DNA from: DATARH01 sp963705325
GTDB taxonomy: Bacteria; Pseudomonadota; Alphaproteobacteria; ATCC43930; CGMCC-115725
Assembly: GCA_963705325.1 (NCBI GenBank)
Contig: OY970069.1
Location: 4,092,001 to 4,156,000 of the forward strand
Reading direction: 5' to 3'
DNA length: 64,000 nt
Of this stretch, positions 34,564 through 43,490 are shown piece by piece (within the stretch, counting starts at the first letter, position 1; each line of letters starts with the position of its first letter). The translations under genes and the position numbers were made by a program. The notes beneath the pieces were generated by a model. That model ran no database searches. It saw only the letters and a list, made by a program, of their open reading frames with translations, and was not told the DNA's origin.

Positions 34564-35415
34564 ATGGGGTCGAATACGCTGCGCGTTTGGCGGGCGTGTG
34601 CCTACCTCACCTGGACCGTGACGCTGATGCCGGTGCAGGCCTTGGGACTGTTGCTGCGCCGCGGCTGGGTCGCGGAATTTCCCTGCTTCTACCATCGCCA
34701 GTGCTGCCGCATCCTCGGGATCAGGGTGAAGCAGATCGGCTCTCCGGTTGACGACCGTCCGGTGCTGTTCGCCGCCAACCATACGGGCTACCTCGATATC
34801 GCCGTGCTCGGCTCGGTCATCCCAGGCTCGTTCATCTCGAAGAGCGAGATCGCGGCGTGGCCGTTGTTTGGCTGGCTCGCCAAGCTGCAGCGTTCGGTCT
34901 TTGTCGACCGCCAGGTGCGTACCACCGCGCGACAGCGCGATGCCATCTTCGAGCGCCTCGCCGCCCGGGACGCGCTGATCTTGTTCCCCGAGGGCACCAG
35001 CGGCGACGGGAATTTCGTGCTACCGTTCAAGAGCGCCCTGTTCAGCACCGTGTTCAACCATCGAAGCGATACGGCGATCACGGTGCAGCCAGTGTCGGTC
35101 GCCTATACGCGGCTCGACGGGCTGCCGATCGGCCGTTTCCTGCGGCCCTTTTTCGCCTGGTATGGCGACATGACCTTGCCACCCCACCTGTGGCGCGCGC
35201 TTGGCCTAGGGAGGATCGAGGTGGTTGTCGAGTTTCACCCGCCGGCGGCCGTGGCCGATTTCGCATCGCGCAAGCATCTCGCCCAGTTTTGCTACGAGCG
35301 CGTCAGCGCCGGGGTCGGACGTCACCTCGCCGGCCAAGGTGATCGGCCGGCCGCCGCGCCGCGGCCGCGGCGCGAGCCGCAACCGGCCGAAATCTCGGCA
35401 TCGGCGGCTGGCTGA
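34564..35415 (+). CDS. olsA: 1-acyl-glycerol-3-phosphate/lyso-ornithine-lipid acyltransferase (PlsC/OlsA-like)
   Basis: Membrane-associated acyltransferase. The catalytic H-x4-D motif is ANHTGYLDIAVLG near residue 80 and the glycerophosphate-binding-like motif is LFPEGTSGDG near 145. An N-terminal hydrophobic helix (YLTWTVTLMPVQALGLLL) anchors it. OlsA adds the second acyl chain, through an ester, to lyso-ornithine lipid. Standing directly after an OlsB-like gene, that role is likelier than general PlsC. ATG 34564 follows the previous stop by five bases. The last 30 residues are Pro/Arg/Ala-rich and probably disordered. The stop overlaps miaB by one base. Confidence 0.82.
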   Translation: MGSNTLRVWRACAYLTWTVTLMPVQALGLLLRRGWVAEFPCFYHRQCCRILGIRVKQIGSPVDDRPVLFAANHTGYLDIAVLGSVIPGSFISKSEIAAWPLFGWLAKLQRSVFVDRQVRTTARQRDAIFERLAARDALILFPEGTSGDGNFVLPFKSALFSTVFNHRSDTAITVQPVSVAYTRLDGLPIGRFLRPFFAWYGDMTLPPHLWRALGLGRIEVVVEFHPPAAVADFASRKHLAQFCYERVSAGVGRHLAGQGDRPAAAPRPRREPQPAEISASAAG

Positions 35416-36776
35416 TGGCAAAACGGGTCTTTATCCAGACCTACGGCTGCCAGATGAATGTCTACGATTTGGCACGCATGGCCGAACTCGTGGAGCCGCT
35501 CGGTTATGCGCCAAGCGACACCGCCAAAGGCGCAGACCTTGTCATTCTCAATACCTGCCACATCCGCGAGAAAGCGGCGGAAAAGGTGTTTTCCGAACTG
35601 GGCGGCATCCGCCGGCTCAAGGAGGCGAAGGAGAAGCGCGGCGAGCGCATGATCCTCGCCGTCGCCGGCTGCGTCGCCCAGGCCGAAGGCGCCGAGATCA
35701 TGCGCCGTGCGCCGTTTGTCGACATGGTTTTCGGGCCGCAGAGCTATCACCGGCTGCCGGAGATGGTGGCCCGCGCCACTCGCGAAGCCGGTGGCATCCT
35801 CGAAACCGATTTTCCCGCTGAAGCGAAATTCGATCACCTGCTGGAGTCAACCGCCAAGTCCGAAGTCAGCGCGTTGCTGACCATCCAGGAAGGCTGCGAC
35901 AAATTCTGTACGTTTTGCGTGGTTCCCTACACTCGGGGTGCCGAATTCTCGCGGTCGGCCGCGCAGGTCATCGCGGAGGCTGAGCGGCTCGTCGCCAGGG
36001 GCGCCCGCGAGATCACGCTTCTCGGCCAAAACGTCAACGCCTATCACGGCGTGGCGCCGGCCAATGGACCGAGGACCGCCGGCGAGTGGGGTCTGGGAGA
36101 TCTGCTCCGCGCCTTGGCGCAGCTCCCGGGGCTCGACCGACTTCGCTACACGACGTCGCACCCGCGCGACGTCGACGAGGCGCTCATCGCTGCGCATCGC
36201 GACCTGCCAGAGCTTATGCCCTTCCTGCACTTGCCGGTGCAGAGCGGCTCGGACGGTGTGCTGATGGCGATGAACCGGCGGCATACCGCCGACGACTATC
36301 GCCGCACGGTCCAGAAGTTGCGGGAGGCGAGACCGGATCTCGCCTTTTCGTCCGATTTCATCGTTGGTTACCCAGGAGAAAGCGAATTGGATTTCCGCGC
36401 CACGCTCGACCTCGTCGCCGAGATCGGTTTTGCCCAAGCCTACTCGTTCAAGTACTCGCCGCGCCCGGGAACCCCGGCGGCGATCGAAAAACAGGTCCCC
36501 GAACCGGTCAAGGACGAGCGGCTTGCCGCGCTCCAGTCGCTATTGCGCGAACAGCAGAAGGCGTTCAACGAGGCGGCGGTCGGCGCGACCATGCCGGTGT
36601 TGCTCGAGAGGCCCGGCCGGCACGCGGGTCAGCTGGTCGGGCGCAGCCCCTGGTTTCACCCGGTTCATGTCGACGCCGAACCCGATCGGATCGGCGCGAT
36701 CGTGCCGGTCCGCATCATCGGGGTGCGCTCCAACAGTCTCACCGGGGTCGTGGACAATTTGCAGGCGGCGCAATGA
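35415..36776 (+). CDS. miaB: tRNA-2-methylthio-N6-isopentenyladenosine-37 synthase MiaB
   Basis: Radical SAM methylthiotransferase that modifies A37 in tRNAs reading codons with initial U. The UPF0004 domain has three Cys (FIQTYGCQMNVYD, NTCHIREKAAEK, VAGCVAQAEG) that bind the auxiliary cluster. The radical SAM motif C-x3-C-x2-C is EGCDKFCTFCVVPYTRG near 154-165. The TRAM domain closes the protein. At 453 residues it is full length. It overlaps the olsA stop (TGATG) and the phoH start (ATGA), part of a tightly coupled miaB-phoH-ybeY-corC-lnt operon. Confidence 0.97.
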   Translation: MAKRVFIQTYGCQMNVYDLARMAELVEPLGYAPSDTAKGADLVILNTCHIREKAAEKVFSELGGIRRLKEAKEKRGERMILAVAGCVAQAEGAEIMRRAPFVDMVFGPQSYHRLPEMVARATREAGGILETDFPAEAKFDHLLESTAKSEVSALLTIQEGCDKFCTFCVVPYTRGAEFSRSAAQVIAEAERLVARGAREITLLGQNVNAYHGVAPANGPRTAGEWGLGDLLRALAQLPGLDRLRYTTSHPRDVDEALIAAHRDLPELMPFLHLPVQSGSDGVLMAMNRRHTADDYRRTVQKLREARPDLAFSSDFIVGYPGESELDFRATLDLVAEIGFAQAYSFKYSPRPGTPAAIEKQVPEPVKDERLAALQSLLREQQKAFNEAAVGATMPVLLERPGRHAGQLVGRSPWFHPVHVDAEPDRIGAIVPVRIIGVRSNSLTGVVDNLQAAQ

Positions 36777-37780
36777 GCGCGGTCTCACCCGATCTCGTCG
36801 GCAACGCGCCGGGCGCGCGCGCTCAGCTCGAATTCGACGATAATTTATTGCTGCCGCTGCTCTACGGCGAGCGCGACGCGCATCTCGACCAGATCGAGCG
36901 CCAGCTTGGGGTCGCGCTGGTGCCGCGCGGCAACCGTCTGGCGATCTCCGGTACCGCCTCGGCAACCGAAATCGCCCAGCTCGCGCTGTCGCGCCTCTAT
37001 GAACAGGTAAAGCGTGGCCAGGACATCGATATCGCCGCGGTCGACGCGGCGCTGCGCTTCGCCCAAGCCGAACGCGACGACAAGAACTTGAGCCTGTGGC
37101 GCGAGGACGCCAGCTTCCGCACCCGCAAGCGCCGCATCGCCGCGCGCACCGCGGGCCAGGCGCTTTACGTCAAGGCGATGCGCGAAAATGAACTGGTCTT
37201 CGGCCTCGGTCCCGCGGGTACCGGCAAGACCTATCTCGCGGTCGCCGCCGCGGTCGACCTGCTAATGACCGGGCAGGTCGAGCGCATCGTCCTGTCGCGC
37301 CCGGCAGTCGAGGCCGGCGAGCGGCTCGGCTTCCTCCCGGGCGATTTGCGCGACAAAGTGGACCCCTATTTGCGCCCGATCTTCGACGCGCTCAACGACA
37401 TGATCCCGGCCGACCAGCTGCAAAAGCGACTCGGCACCGGAGAAATCGAGGTCGCGCCGATCGCCTTCATGCGCGGGCGCACCCTGCTGCGCGCCTTCGT
37501 CATCCTCGATGAGGCCCAGAACACGACACCGGTGCAGATGAAAATGTTCCTCACCCGGCTTGGCGAGGGTTCGCGCATGGTGGTGACCGGCGACCCGACC
37601 CAGATTGACCTCCCAGCGGGGACCAAATCGGGTCTTGCCGATGCACTCGACGCGCTCGACGGGATCGAGGGCGTTTCGGTGGTGCGTTTCACCGAACGCG
37701 ATGTGGTTCGCCACCCGCTCGTCGCCCGCATCGTCGGCGCCTACGAGGCGCGCGACAACACTTCGCGCAAGGCGAAATGA
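36773..37780 (+). CDS. phoH: PhoH-like ATPase
   Basis: Cytoplasmic P-loop NTPase of the PhoH2/YbeZ type that works with YbeY in rRNA and ribosome quality control. An N-terminal KH-like region (residues 1-100, LLPLLYGERDAHLDQIERQLGVALVPRGNRLAISG) precedes Walker A GPAGTGKTYLAVAAAV near 145 and the DEAQN Walker B near 249. Family motifs RPAVEAGERLGFLPGDLRDKVDPYLRPI and TGDPTQIDLP are intact. 335 residues from ATG 36773, which overlaps the miaB stop. The reading frame extends to 36086 only as a miaB shadow. Confidence 0.95.
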   Translation: MSAVSPDLVGNAPGARAQLEFDDNLLLPLLYGERDAHLDQIERQLGVALVPRGNRLAISGTASATEIAQLALSRLYEQVKRGQDIDIAAVDAALRFAQAERDDKNLSLWREDASFRTRKRRIAARTAGQALYVKAMRENELVFGLGPAGTGKTYLAVAAAVDLLMTGQVERIVLSRPAVEAGERLGFLPGDLRDKVDPYLRPIFDALNDMIPADQLQKRLGTGEIEVAPIAFMRGRTLLRAFVILDEAQNTTPVQMKMFLTRLGEGSRMVVTGDPTQIDLPAGTKSGLADALDALDGIEGVSVVRFTERDVVRHPLVARIVGAYEARDNTSRKAK

Positions 37781-38274
37781 TCGGCGCAGCCGGGCTCACC
37801 GTCGGGGTAACACTCCCCTGCCCGCTCTGGCGCCGTGACTGCGCCGACGCGGCGAAGATGGCCGAAGCCGCGGCGCTTGTGGCGCTGCTGCGGAGCGAAG
37901 CGCCACCCACCTCGGTCGTCGATGTGACCCTCGCGGACGACGCGGCGCAGCGGGCGCTCAATCGGACTTGGCGCGGCAAGGATGCGCCGACCAACGTGCT
38001 CGCATTTCCGGTCGCCGACCCGACAACTCCGTGCCCGGCCGGAGCGCCCCTGCTGCTCGGCGATGTCGTCCTTGCCTATGAGACGGTGGCGCGCGAGGCG
38101 GCGGAGCAGAACAAGCCGCTGGCCGATCACTTGCGGCACCTCGTCGTGCACGGCGTCCTGCATTTGCTTGGCCACGATCATATCGAGCTGGACGACGCCG
38201 CGGCGATGGAGGCCCGCGAAATCGCGATTTTGGCCGAGTTGGGGATGCCGAACCCGTATCGTGATACTATCTGA
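37777..38274 (+). CDS. ybeY: Endoribonuclease YbeY (rRNA maturation factor)
   Basis: Single-strand metal-dependent RNase for 16S rRNA 3' maturation and ribosome quality control. The zinc motif H-x3-H-x5-H is HLVVHGVLHLLGHDH near 121-135. The NRTWRGKDAPTNVLAFPVAD motif near 62 holds the invariant Arg and the TNVLSF-like loop. At 165 residues it is normal. The ATG overlaps the phoH stop. The order phoH-ybeY-corC-lnt is widely conserved. Confidence 0.95.
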   Translation: MIGAAGLTVGVTLPCPLWRRDCADAAKMAEAAALVALLRSEAPPTSVVDVTLADDAAQRALNRTWRGKDAPTNVLAFPVADPTTPCPAGAPLLLGDVVLAYETVAREAAEQNKPLADHLRHLVVHGVLHLLGHDHIELDDAAAMEAREIAILAELGMPNPYRDTI

Positions 38275-38298
38275 CAGTCGAACCCGGATTACTGGTTG

Positions 38299-39195
38299 AT
38301 GACCGACACCGAGCCGCCCAGTAGCGACGGCCAGCAAGAACACCATGGGTCGATAGCGCGCCTGCGCGGCCTTTTCCGCCTGCTCTGGCGTTCGCGCGAC
38401 CCGCGAGAGGCGATCGACGCGATGATCGCCGCGCCCAGCGACGAGGACGACGAAAGCCCGATTACGCCGCAGGAGCGCGTGCTGATCGGCAACGTCCTCA
38501 AGGTCCACGATCGTAGCGCCGCCGACGTGATGGTGCCGCGGGTCGACATCATCGCCTTCGACATCGAGCGCCCGTTCGAGGAACTGGTGAAGCTGTTGAT
38601 CGAGCAGGGCCACTCGCGCGTCCCGGTTTATCGCGAGACGCTCGACGACGTGCTCGGCTTCGTGCACGTCAAGGACGTGCTCGCCCCGGTTGCCGACCGA
38701 CGCAGGGTCAAGCTCGCGCCGATGCTGCGCAAAGTGCTGGTCGTCGCGCCGTCGTTGCCGGTCTTCGACCTGCTGGTGCAGATGCGCCTGACGCGAACCC
38801 ACATCGCCATGGTCGTCGACGAGTTCGGCGGCATCGATGGGTTGGTGACGATCGAGGATCTGATCGAGGAGATCGTCGGCGATATCGACGACGAGCACGA
38901 TGTCGACGAGACGCCGATCCTGATCGAGCGGCCCGACGGCAGCGTCATCGCCGATGCCCGCATCCCGATCGAGACGCTCGAGGAGAGGCGGGGTGCCACG
39001 CTGCGCCACAACGGCGACCACGAGGAGGTCGACACGCTGGGTGGGCTCGTGTTCACCCTTGCCGGGCGAGTGCCGCGGCGCGGCGAGGTGATCCCTCATC
39101 CGGGCGGGATCGAGTTTGAAGTCCTCGATGCCGACCCGCGCCGGATCAAGCGGTTGCGGGTGCGTGGACTGCCGGCCGTGAGCGTGGGCAAATGA
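38299..39195 (+). CDS. corC: CorC/HlyC family CBS-domain protein
   Basis: Soluble CBS-domain protein of the YbeX/CorC type, linked to Mg/Co homeostasis and, through its operon, to ribosome metabolism. Two CBS motifs (VHDRSAADVMVPRVDIIAFDIERPFEELVKLLIEQGHSRVPVY; HIAMVVDEFGGIDGLVTIEDLIEEIVGDIDDEHD) are followed by a CorC_HlyC domain. There is no DUF21 membrane part, unlike the paralogue at 15281-16582. ATG 38299 is better than the TTG three bases before. 298 residues; overlaps lnt by four bases. Confidence 0.92.
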   Translation: MTDTEPPSSDGQQEHHGSIARLRGLFRLLWRSRDPREAIDAMIAAPSDEDDESPITPQERVLIGNVLKVHDRSAADVMVPRVDIIAFDIERPFEELVKLLIEQGHSRVPVYRETLDDVLGFVHVKDVLAPVADRRRVKLAPMLRKVLVVAPSLPVFDLLVQMRLTRTHIAMVVDEFGGIDGLVTIEDLIEEIVGDIDDEHDVDETPILIERPDGSVIADARIPIETLEERRGATLRHNGDHEEVDTLGGLVFTLAGRVPRRGEVIPHPGGIEFEVLDADPRRIKRLRVRGLPAVSVGK

Positions 39196-40832
39196 ACGAC
39201 TTGCCGGAGGCGTCGATCATGCGCGTCCCGCCGGGCGCGCGGCTGACGACACCGCTGTGCCGCATCGCCCAGGAGATGGCGGCGCTCACCGGCTGGCGAC
39301 GTTATCTAACCGCGCTGGCGCTCGGCGCCCTACTCGCGGCGGGCTTGCCCCCGGTCGACATGACCCCGGTGATCTTCATTGGTTTTCCGCTCTATCTCTG
39401 GCTCGACGATGGCAGCACGACGCCGTGGGCCGCGGCTCGGCTCGGCTATGTCTTCGGCATGGGCTACTTCACCGCCGGGCTGTACTGGATCGCCGTGGCG
39501 CTGTTCGTCGATATCGGGCGTTACTGGTGGGCGCTGCCGTTCGGGCTGTTCGGCATGCCGATCATCCTTTCGGCGTTTGTCGCGCTCGGAACCTACGCGG
39601 CCGGGCTGGCGCGGTTCCGCCTGGGCATGACCGGCTTTTCGCGCGTTTGCGCCTTCGCGGTGACCTGGGCGATCGGCGAATGGCTGCGCGGGCACGCCTT
39701 CACCGGTTTTCCGTGGAATCTTGTCGGCTATGTCTGGGCCGGCGGGTTTCCCGGCGCGCTGGCAATGCTGCAGACCACCGCCTGGGTCGGCATTTACGGG
39801 TTGAGCTTTGTGACAGTGCTCGCCGCCTGCCTGCCGGCGCTGCTCGGAGCGCCGTTCCTGACCCCGTTGAACCAGCTGCGCCGCGCCCTGCCTGCTCTCG
39901 GCGCCGCCGCGCTGATCCTCGTTCCGGCGGGTGCCGGTGCGCTTCGGCTGAGCCTCATGCCGTCGGCCACGACCGGCATCTGGCTGCGCCTCGTGCAGCC
40001 GTCGATCGCTGAGAACAGTAAGTGGAACGCCGCCGAGGCTGAAGCCAATTTCTATCGCCTGATCGAGCTCAGCAACCCTCCCGCCGGGCACAAGCTTGCC
40101 GCGGTGATCTGGCCGGAGGCGGCCGCGACCTATCTGCTGGAGCGCGACTCGCAACATCGCGACGCCATCGGCGCGATCGCTCCGCCGGGCGGCTACGTGT
40201 TGACTGGAGCGCTACGCGGGCCGCCGCCGCCGCGTCCGGTGACAGAAGTCTGGAACAGCATCGACGCGATCGACGGTTCGGGCCAGATGATCGCCCAGTA
40301 CGACAAGGCGCATCTGGTGCCGTTCGGCGAATACATGCCGCTCAGCAAATGGCTGCCGATCAAGAAATTCACCCCGGGCGCGATCGATTTGAGCGCCGGG
40401 CCCGGCCCGCGGACGATCAAGATCGGCAGCTTGCCCACGTTTTCGCCGCTGATCTGCTACGAGGCCATCTTTCCCGCCGCCGTTGTCGACCCGAACGATC
40501 GCCCGGCTTGGCTTCTCAATGTTTCAAATGACGCCTGGTACGGCCGCAGCGCCGGTCCCTACCAGCATTTCGCGATGGCGCGCACGCGCGCCGTCGAGGA
40601 AGGGCTGCCGCTGATCCGGGTCGCCAATAACGGCATCACCGGCGTCGTCGACGCGCAAGGCCGGGTCCTGGCGCATACCAGTCTCGACGCGATCGGTTAC
40701 GCGGATGTCGCCTTGCCGACAGCCGGCGCCGTCACACTTTATGGCCGCTTCGGCGACTGGCTGTTTCTTGCATTGCTTCTCGCCGGCGGCACGCTCGCGC
40801 ACGGACCGGCCTTGCTGCGCCGGCTCCGCTAA
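39192..40832 (+). CDS. lnt: Apolipoprotein N-acyltransferase
   Basis: Inner-membrane enzyme that adds the third acyl chain to the N-terminal Cys of lipoproteins. Residues about 35-260 contain six or more transmembrane helices. The periplasmic nitrilase-like domain carries the catalytic triad: Glu in VIWPEAAATYLL, Lys in AQYDKAHLVPFGEYMP, Cys in PLICYEAIFP. NVSNDAWYGRSAGPYQHFAMARTRAVEEGLPLIRVANNGITG is highly conserved. At 546 residues it is normal. Last gene of the miaB operon. The orphan lipoprotein at 7560-9059 would be among its substrates. Confidence 0.95.
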   Translation: MNDLPEASIMRVPPGARLTTPLCRIAQEMAALTGWRRYLTALALGALLAAGLPPVDMTPVIFIGFPLYLWLDDGSTTPWAAARLGYVFGMGYFTAGLYWIAVALFVDIGRYWWALPFGLFGMPIILSAFVALGTYAAGLARFRLGMTGFSRVCAFAVTWAIGEWLRGHAFTGFPWNLVGYVWAGGFPGALAMLQTTAWVGIYGLSFVTVLAACLPALLGAPFLTPLNQLRRALPALGAAALILVPAGAGALRLSLMPSATTGIWLRLVQPSIAENSKWNAAEAEANFYRLIELSNPPAGHKLAAVIWPEAAATYLLERDSQHRDAIGAIAPPGGYVLTGALRGPPPPRPVTEVWNSIDAIDGSGQMIAQYDKAHLVPFGEYMPLSKWLPIKKFTPGAIDLSAGPGPRTIKIGSLPTFSPLICYEAIFPAAVVDPNDRPAWLLNVSNDAWYGRSAGPYQHFAMARTRAVEEGLPLIRVANNGITGVVDAQGRVLAHTSLDAIGYADVALPTAGAVTLYGRFGDWLFLALLLAGGTLAHGPALLRRLR

Positions 40833-40859
40833 GGGACATACTCCCGTAGGTATCCGATG

Positions 40860-40889
40860 TTGACCGCATACAATTGTATGATCTATCAA
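40860..40889 (+). promoter_or_regulatory. Promoter with embedded palindromic operator before the XRE regulator gene
   Basis: TTGACC (40860-40865) and TATCAA (40884-40889) could form a sigma70 promoter with an 18-base spacer. The spacer is almost filled by a perfect 14-base palindrome CATACAATTGTATG (40867-40880). A symmetrical site inside the promoter of a helix-turn-helix gene is the classic layout for autorepression. The ribosome binding site GGAGGCGAAC and the ATG at 40921 follow. Confidence 0.5.
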
Positions 40890-40920
40890 ACGCGCCTCTC
40901 GTTGGAGGCGAACGCACCTT

Positions 40921-41373
40921 ATGGCTACCCGGATGCCGCGACGACCCGGACGTCGCAAATCGGACCGACCCGACCCGACCGATGTCCATGTCGGTTCCCG
41001 CGTGCGGCTGCGGCGCAACATGATGGGTCTCAGTCAGGAAAAGCTGGGCGAGGCGCTAGGCCTCACCTTCCAGCAAGTGCAGAAATACGAGCGAGGCGCC
41101 AATCGCATCGGCGCCAGCCGGCTTTGGGAGTTGAGCGGTATCCTCGACGTCCCCGTGCAGTTCTTCTTCGACACGGCCGACCCGGTGCGCGCGGCGCCTC
41201 TCGGCGGGTTCGCTGAAGGCGCCCAGGAAACTTTCGATGCCGATCCGCTGCATAGGCGCGACACCCGCGACCTCATCGGCGCCTACTATCAGGTCGATAA
41301 CGCGACGGTGCGCCGACGCCTGTTCGATCTGGCGAAGGCGCTCGCCGCCGACAGCAACGATACGTCGGCCTAA
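40921..41373 (+). CDS. XRE-family helix-turn-helix regulator
   Basis: A 150-residue regulator with a lambda-repressor-type HTH: VHVGSRVRLRRNMMGLSQEKLGEALGLTFQQVQKYERGANRIGASRLWELSGILDVPVQFFFDT. The basic N-terminal tail (MATRMPRRPGRRKSDR) is typical of a broadly conserved alphaproteobacterial group. The C-terminal part (RRLFDLAKALAADS) is short, with no sensor domain visible. It sits between lnt and metK and has a palindrome in its own promoter. The regulated genes are unknown; metK, 129 bases downstream, is a candidate by position. Confidence 0.88.
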   Translation: MATRMPRRPGRRKSDRPDPTDVHVGSRVRLRRNMMGLSQEKLGEALGLTFQQVQKYERGANRIGASRLWELSGILDVPVQFFFDTADPVRAAPLGGFAEGAQETFDADPLHRRDTRDLIGAYYQVDNATVRRRLFDLAKALAADSNDTSA

Positions 41374-41502
41374 TCTCGGCGTCATCCAGACGACGTGGGA
41401 GCCGGTCCGAAATAAGATCGGGCTTGACGGCCGCAATTCGACATTCGACAACGACCACCCGGCGCGGGGCCGCCGCCCCGGCCGATCAAAGGGGAATGTC
41501 TC

Positions 41503-42663
41503 TTGCTCAAGAGCGATTTTGTATTCACCAGCGAGTCGGTGTCCGAGGGGCATCCCGACAAGATTTGCGATCGCGTCTCTGACGCCATCGTCGACACCTA
41601 TTTGACGGCCGACCCACAGGCGCGCTGCGGCGTCGAAACCCTGGTGACGACCAACAAAGTCGTGATCGCCGGCGAGACGCGCGGGCCCTCGTCGATCACC
41701 GCGGAAAAGCTCATCGCCGTCGCCCGCAACGCGATCCGCGAGATCGGCTACGAGCAGGACAATTTCCATTGGGAGAAGTGCTCGGTCGATTGCTACGTCC
41801 ACAACCAGTCGACCGATATTGCGCAGGGCGTCGACGCCTCGGGCAACAAGGACGAGGGCGCCGGTGACCAAGGCATGATGTTCGGCTTCGCCTGCAACGA
41901 AACGCCGGCGTTGATGCCCGCGCCGATCTATTACGCGCACAAGATCCTGCGCGAGCTGTCGGCAGCGCGCCACGCTGGGAAGACGCCGGAGCTGGGGCCG
42001 GACTCGAAGAGCCAGGTGACCCTGCAATACGCCAATCACAAACCGGTCTGCGCGACCAAGCTGGTCGTATCGATCCAGCATTCCGAAAAGCTTGACCAAT
42101 CGGATGTGCGCGAGATCGTCCGCCCGTTCGTGCGCGGCAATCTGCCCGAGGGCTGGATGTGCGATGAGGATAATTTCCTGGTCAATCCGACTGGCCGTTT
42201 TGTCATCGGTGGCCCCGACGGCGACGCTGGCCTTACCGGCCGTAAGATCATCGTCGACACCTATGGCGGTTACGCCCCGCATGGCGGCGGCGCCTTTTCC
42301 GGAAAGGATCCGACCAAGGTGGATCGCTCGGGCGCCTATGCGGCCCGCTACCTCGCCAAGAATGTCGTCGCCGCCGGTCTTGCCGACCACTGCACGATCC
42401 AGGTTGCCTATGCGATCGGCGTGGCAAAGCCTTTGTCGTTCTATGTCAGCACCGGGGGCTCTGTGGACGAGGAAAAGCTGGCGCGCGTGCTCAACGAGTT
42501 GATGGATCTGTCGCCGCGCGGCATCCGCACCCATCTCAGCCTCAACAAGCCGATCTACACGCCGACCTCGTCCTATGGGCATTTCGGCCGCGACCCTGAG
42601 CCGAGTGGTGCGTTCTCGTGGGAAAAGACCGACCTCGCCGACGAGTTGCGGCGCGCCTTTTGA
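41503..42663 (+). CDS. metK: S-adenosylmethionine synthetase
   Basis: Makes SAM from methionine and ATP. SEGHPDKICDRVSDAIVD near the start, GAGDQGMMFGFACNET near 122 and GGGAFSGKDPTKVDRSGAYAARY near 262 are the family signatures. At 386 residues it is full length. Translation begins with TTG at 41503, with AGGGGAAT as SD. An ATG eight bases earlier (41495) is out of frame and would stop the protein's sequence from matching. The 129-base leader has a GC-rich hairpin (GGGGC/GCCCC near 41466-41480) but no riboswitch that I recognise. trmB follows after four bases. Confidence 0.95.
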   Translation: MLKSDFVFTSESVSEGHPDKICDRVSDAIVDTYLTADPQARCGVETLVTTNKVVIAGETRGPSSITAEKLIAVARNAIREIGYEQDNFHWEKCSVDCYVHNQSTDIAQGVDASGNKDEGAGDQGMMFGFACNETPALMPAPIYYAHKILRELSAARHAGKTPELGPDSKSQVTLQYANHKPVCATKLVVSIQHSEKLDQSDVREIVRPFVRGNLPEGWMCDEDNFLVNPTGRFVIGGPDGDAGLTGRKIIVDTYGGYAPHGGGAFSGKDPTKVDRSGAYAARYLAKNVVAAGLADHCTIQVAYAIGVAKPLSFYVSTGGSVDEEKLARVLNELMDLSPRGIRTHLSLNKPIYTPTSSYGHFGRDPEPSGAFSWEKTDLADELRRAF

Positions 42664-42667
42664 GCGG

Positions 42668-43375
42668 GTGAACGAGGCAGCACGTACCCGGGAACAATTC
42701 TACGGACGGCGACGTGGCAGGCCGCTGCGCGCCGGCCAGCGCGAGCGTCAAGCGGCGCTGCTCCCCCAATTGTCGTTCGAGTTGCCGGCGGGCGGACAGC
42801 AACTCGACCCGCCGCGCCTGTTCGCCCCGCCAGCGCAAGAAGTATGGCTTGAGATCGGCTTCGGCGGCGGCGAGCATCTCGCTGCCCAGGCCGAACGCCA
42901 TCCAGAGATCGGCTTTATCGGCTGCGAGGTGTTCGCGAACGGCATCGTCAAGCTGTTGGGAGAAATCGATCGCCGCGGCCTCGATAACATCCGCATCTAT
43001 CCCGACGACGCCCGCCCGCTGCTGACAGCGCTGCCGCCGCGCTCGATCGGCCGCGTTTTTATCCTCTTTCCCGATCCGTGGCCCAAGGCACGGCACCACA
43101 AGCGCCGACTGATCGCTCCCGTGACGCTCGATCGCCTCGCTGAGATCATGACCGACGGAGCCGAGCTGCGCCTCGCCACCGACGACCCGTCTTATCTCGC
43201 CTGGATGCTCGAACACACGACCGCGCACCCGGCATTTTCTTGGTCCGCGCGCCGTGCCGCCGACTGGCGCGAGCGTTCCCCCGATTGGCCCGCGACTCGC
43301 TATGAGCTGAAGGCCCGGAAGGCCGGCCGTGCCCCGGCCTTTTTGCGCTTCGCGCGGCGTGCTCGCCCTTGCTAA
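42668..43375 (+). CDS. trmB: tRNA (guanine-N7-)-methyltransferase
   Basis: SAM-dependent enzyme that forms m7G46 in tRNA. The SAM-binding motif VWLEIGFGGGEHLAAQA lies near residue 60, FIGCEVFANGIVKLL follows, and FILFPDPWPKARHHKRRL near 140 is diagnostic. The start is GTG 42668, four bases after the metK stop. A frame extension to 42575 lies within metK. 235 residues, normal. Coupling of a SAM-using enzyme to metK is sensible but not required functionally. Confidence 0.92.
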   Translation: MNEAARTREQFYGRRRGRPLRAGQRERQAALLPQLSFELPAGGQQLDPPRLFAPPAQEVWLEIGFGGGEHLAAQAERHPEIGFIGCEVFANGIVKLLGEIDRRGLDNIRIYPDDARPLLTALPPRSIGRVFILFPDPWPKARHHKRRLIAPVTLDRLAEIMTDGAELRLATDDPSYLAWMLEHTTAHPAFSWSARRAADWRERSPDWPATRYELKARKAGRAPAFLRFARRARPC

Positions 43376-43435
43376 TAACCGGGATTTGCCTATATATGGC
43401 GCAACAATAATGTCCCATGGATCGAGTTTTTGCTG

Positions 43436-43460
43436 AGTGGGCCGGCGGCCCACTTTTTAT
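43436..43460 (+). terminator. Intrinsic terminator/attenuator in the rimP leader
   Basis: AGTGGGCCG (43436-43444) and CGGCCCACT (43446-43454) form a perfect stem, realistically eight pairs with a three-base loop. TTTTAT follows directly. It stands 60 bases after trmB and 30 bases before the rimP start. It may end the metK-trmB transcript or attenuate the rimP-nusA operon. A terminator-bearing rimP leader is known in Alphaproteobacteria, which favours the second reading. A TATATA box upstream at about 43391 could start the leader. Confidence 0.75.
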
Positions 43461-43490
43461 TTGCGCATTCGCCAGGAGTAGACAGGAAAA

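Noticed and set aside
41374..41502. Possible SAM riboswitch before metK
   Set aside because: SAM-responsive leaders are known in this class, so I looked, but I see only a GC-rich hairpin and none of the conserved pseudoknot elements.
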